This document shows, in pieces, positions 61,501 to 64,000 of a DNA stretch of 64,000 nt. A model generated the notes under the pieces. The model had not been told where the DNA came from, did not search any database, and worked only from the letters and a program-made list of their open reading frames with translations. The stretch's first letter is position 1. The number at the start of each line of letters is the position of its first letter. The position numbers and the translations under genes are program-made. The stretch is from Juglans regia (taxonomy: Eukaryota > Streptophyta > Magnoliopsida > Fagales > Juglandaceae). The DNA lies in the NCBI RefSeq assembly GCF_001411555.2, contig NC_049912.1, forward strand, positions 29,303,514-29,367,513. The letters are read 5' to 3'.

Positions 61501-63004
61501 AATTTTCTCTAAATATCATATATATCCTCCTTTTGAGCAAAAAAAGAAAAAAAAATTGTCGTTAACGCATATACTACTGTTAAGACACCCACAAGCCCAG
61601 AAGCTTTACTCAGAAGAAAAAAAAAATTACGAACATTTTTCCTCACTGCCATCACATTTTCAAGGCAAACGTACGTGAATACTTATAAGATTGCTGTTGT
61701 TGTCTCGTGAAAACTAAGGTTCGTGCCTAAAAATACAAAGTCCGTACGTTCATTCCACACGTACGGTCGCAGTTAATGATCTATATATCTTATGAAAATG
61801 AAATTCCTTAATTTCTCCGTCGTGTAATAGAGTTACGTGTATTAGTAGCCGCCTAGTCGCATATATATTCTATGTTTTTTTTTTTTCCATAAGAAAAGGA
61901 CCAACATCTTTTAGTTAATTGAAAAATGACGTGTACAAATTTTAATTATTATAGAATTTAAATTAATTAATTAAGAGTTCATTTAAATAATAATAAGATG
62001 AAATAAGAGAACGTAAGATTAAATAATTTAATCAAATAACTACCTCTATATCTGTAAGTCATTACGTCAGTCAGATATGATGTGACAGAAAGATCTAACA
62101 AAGTAATTTGATTGACATGGCGGGGGTGATACAGAGACAGTACTCATCTGTGGCCTGTGCACTACCACAAGGCATAACCGTGTTCACAAAAATAAAATAG
62201 ATTTTTTTTTTTTTTTGAAAGGAAATAAAATAGATTTAAAATTGTGTCATTTATTAACGAAAACAATATTTATTTATTTTTTAAGATCCAATTAACATGG
62301 AGTTCGCCAGCTAGCACATCATCAAATCCATATTACCCATACGTAGCTACGGAAGTAGATAAATCTTATATTTATATGAATTTTTTTTTATAATGGATCT
62401 CGATTTTTTCTTAAAAAAAAATGTAAAATTTATATACTCTAAAATTATATCTATCATTATTTAATTAAAATATATAAAATATTCTAGATTTTAACTATAA
62501 AAAAATTACATAAAAATAATATTAGAAGTACATGTGATTTGATGTACTTAATATAATGAATTATATAAAATTATATTAGTTTATTGAATTATCTTATGTA
62601 ATTTTTAATGGTTGTATTAAGATATGGTTGCGGTCTGTTGGTTGTACAATACTGCACGCACTAGGATCTAAAGTAATGTAACCAAAACTAAAGGCTATAA
62701 AGTAACTAAACTAAAGGCTATGATGTAACTGAACATCCAGTTTGTTCCAAAAAAAAAAACCTAAACATCCAGTCACGTGATGGGAAAAAAATGGAGATGC
62801 CAAAATTAACTTTCTTTTATTTTTTAAAATAATGCTTAAATAAATACCAGAGGGCCAGAGAAGACTTTTGCAACTTTTGATCACCCAAAGCCAAAGGTAA
62901 TAATTAGCTTGCTACACAAAAAGAATGTCCTAGTCCACAGCAAATTTCGACTTATCAAGAATTTGTGAAAAAGATTACTACCGTCTTTAATAAGCTACTG
63001 TTTG

Positions 63005-63258
63005 AATATTTGTTGAACAGAAATAATATAAATTGAGATAAAAATTAAAAATTAAAAAAATATTATTTTTTAATATTATTATATTATTTAGATAGTTTGT
63101 TGAGTTAAGATGAAATGAAATAAATTAAAATTAAAATTAAAATTGAGTAAAATTATTTTTTAATATTATTATTATTTTAAAATTTTAAAAAATAAATTAT
63201 TTATTATATTTTAAATGAGAATTTAAAAAATTATAATAATAAAATAAAATGAGAAATG
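63005..63258. repeat. degenerate family A-like repeat
   Basis: Contains TTTAGATAGTTTGTTGAG, GATGAAATGAAATAAA and TTTATTATATTTTAAATGAG, the internal signature of family A, but with a partial internal duplication (two ATTATTTTTTAATATTATT blocks) and no clear ends. Confidence 0.45.
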
Positions 63259-64000
63259 TAATGGCGCGGCAAATTGTTCAAAATATTTGAAGAAAAAAAA
63301 AAAAAATTCTCGCTGTAGCATGAAGGGGAAAATGCAGTAGGAAAAAGTAGAAAGTCACTTTTATATATGAAAAATTTTATATTCGGTATTGTCGTCTTAT
63401 TTTTATGTTATTATAAAAAATGTAACATATTTATTAATATTAGATTTTTTTATTATTTTAAATTTGTTGGGCGAGCTATATAATTACCCGATCGATCAAG
63501 GGACTGTTAAAATTCCATGCTTGCCTGCAGCATTAATTGAGGATCATGCACTAAAATGGTCCATATAATCGATTAATATTAAATTATATAATTTTTTTTA
63601 TATAATTATGCATAATAAAAAATTATGAAAAGCCTTTTGCGTTTTTATATTATTATTTTTCTTTCCTGAACAACTAATAAGAAGGTTTTTTTTTTAGTGA
63701 GCGTGTCTCAATTAATTACTCCTATTTTATTTTATTTTTAATTTTATCTTTATAAAATGAAAAAAAAAATTCTATTATCTCTCAAATCTTATTTATTACG
63801 GCAATGGAGAAATTATCACTATATTTATTTTTTTTTCTACTACTTCTTTCAAATGCAGGATAACTGCAAGGGATTGCGGGTTTTTTTTCTGCCAATTGGG
63901 GCTAACAGATTGACTATATGTTTCAAACATTTATTTTAAACCAGCAAAATGATAATTGGAAATGTTAATTCGACCATACGTAGTTAACTAGACCATCTAG

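Larger units (their letters stand above)
58741..64000. other. MIR160 downstream region and AT-rich spacer
   Basis: 58741-60300 is less AT-rich and may include the rest of the primary miR160 transcript. It has (GA)n at about 59935-59954 and (CT)n at about 60127-60148. Beyond 60.4 kb it is AT-rich DNA with MITE copies (60.66, 61.35, 63.05 kb) and a family D half-copy near 62345-62455. No protein gene is recognised. Confidence 0.5.

Overview
The window is nuclear DNA from a dicotyledonous plant. It has intron-bearing genes with plastid transit peptides, GT-AG introns, AT-rich intergenic DNA, many short inverted-repeat transposons (MITEs), a decayed plant LINE and a conserved plant microRNA. The style of the dispersed repeats (a GTTTGGAT start followed by GAGATGAGATG-type tracts) resembles woody Fagales such as walnut or pecan. 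That placement is inference from pattern memory and was not tested.

Layout. 1.3-4.1 kb (+): a four-exon PIP2 plasma-membrane aquaporin. 5.1-8.0 kb (+): a decayed LINE with ORF1 and endonuclease remnants but no reverse transcriptase. 9.5-10.4 kb (+): an intronless alpha/beta hydrolase of the plant monoacylglycerol-lipase / caffeoylshikimate-esterase-like group. 10.4-19.8 kb: gene-poor, with MITEs and GC-rich islands near 17.0 and 18.2 kb. 19.85-22.3 kb (+): a two-exon group III patatin-related phospholipase whose esterase box has Gly in place of the nucleophilic Ser. 22.3-27.7 kb: no gene recognised. 27.7-32.4 kb (-): a 13-exon plastid chorismate synthase. 34.2-43.2 kb (-): a 13-exon bifunctional aminodeoxychorismate synthase (GATase-PabB fusion). 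44.6-64 kb: gene-poor, containing MITEs, one CACTA-like transposon end with a subterminal repeat array, and a clear MIR160 precursor at about 58.6-58.74 kb (+).

The most notable arrangement is that the enzyme that makes chorismate and the enzyme that commits chorismate to p-aminobenzoate and folate lie next to each other on the same strand. About 1.8 kb separates them, and that gap holds only MITEs. ADCS is upstream and chorismate synthase downstream, and each has its own transit peptide. I reconstructed both reading frames exon by exon, and the phases close at every junction (910 and 445 residues).

The intergenic DNA is largely explained by four short inverted-repeat families, labelled A to D here. 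A and B show 3-bp TTA/TAA target duplications, consistent with PIF/Harbinger-type (Tourist-like) MITEs. No tRNA, rRNA, CRISPR or organellar insertion was recognised.
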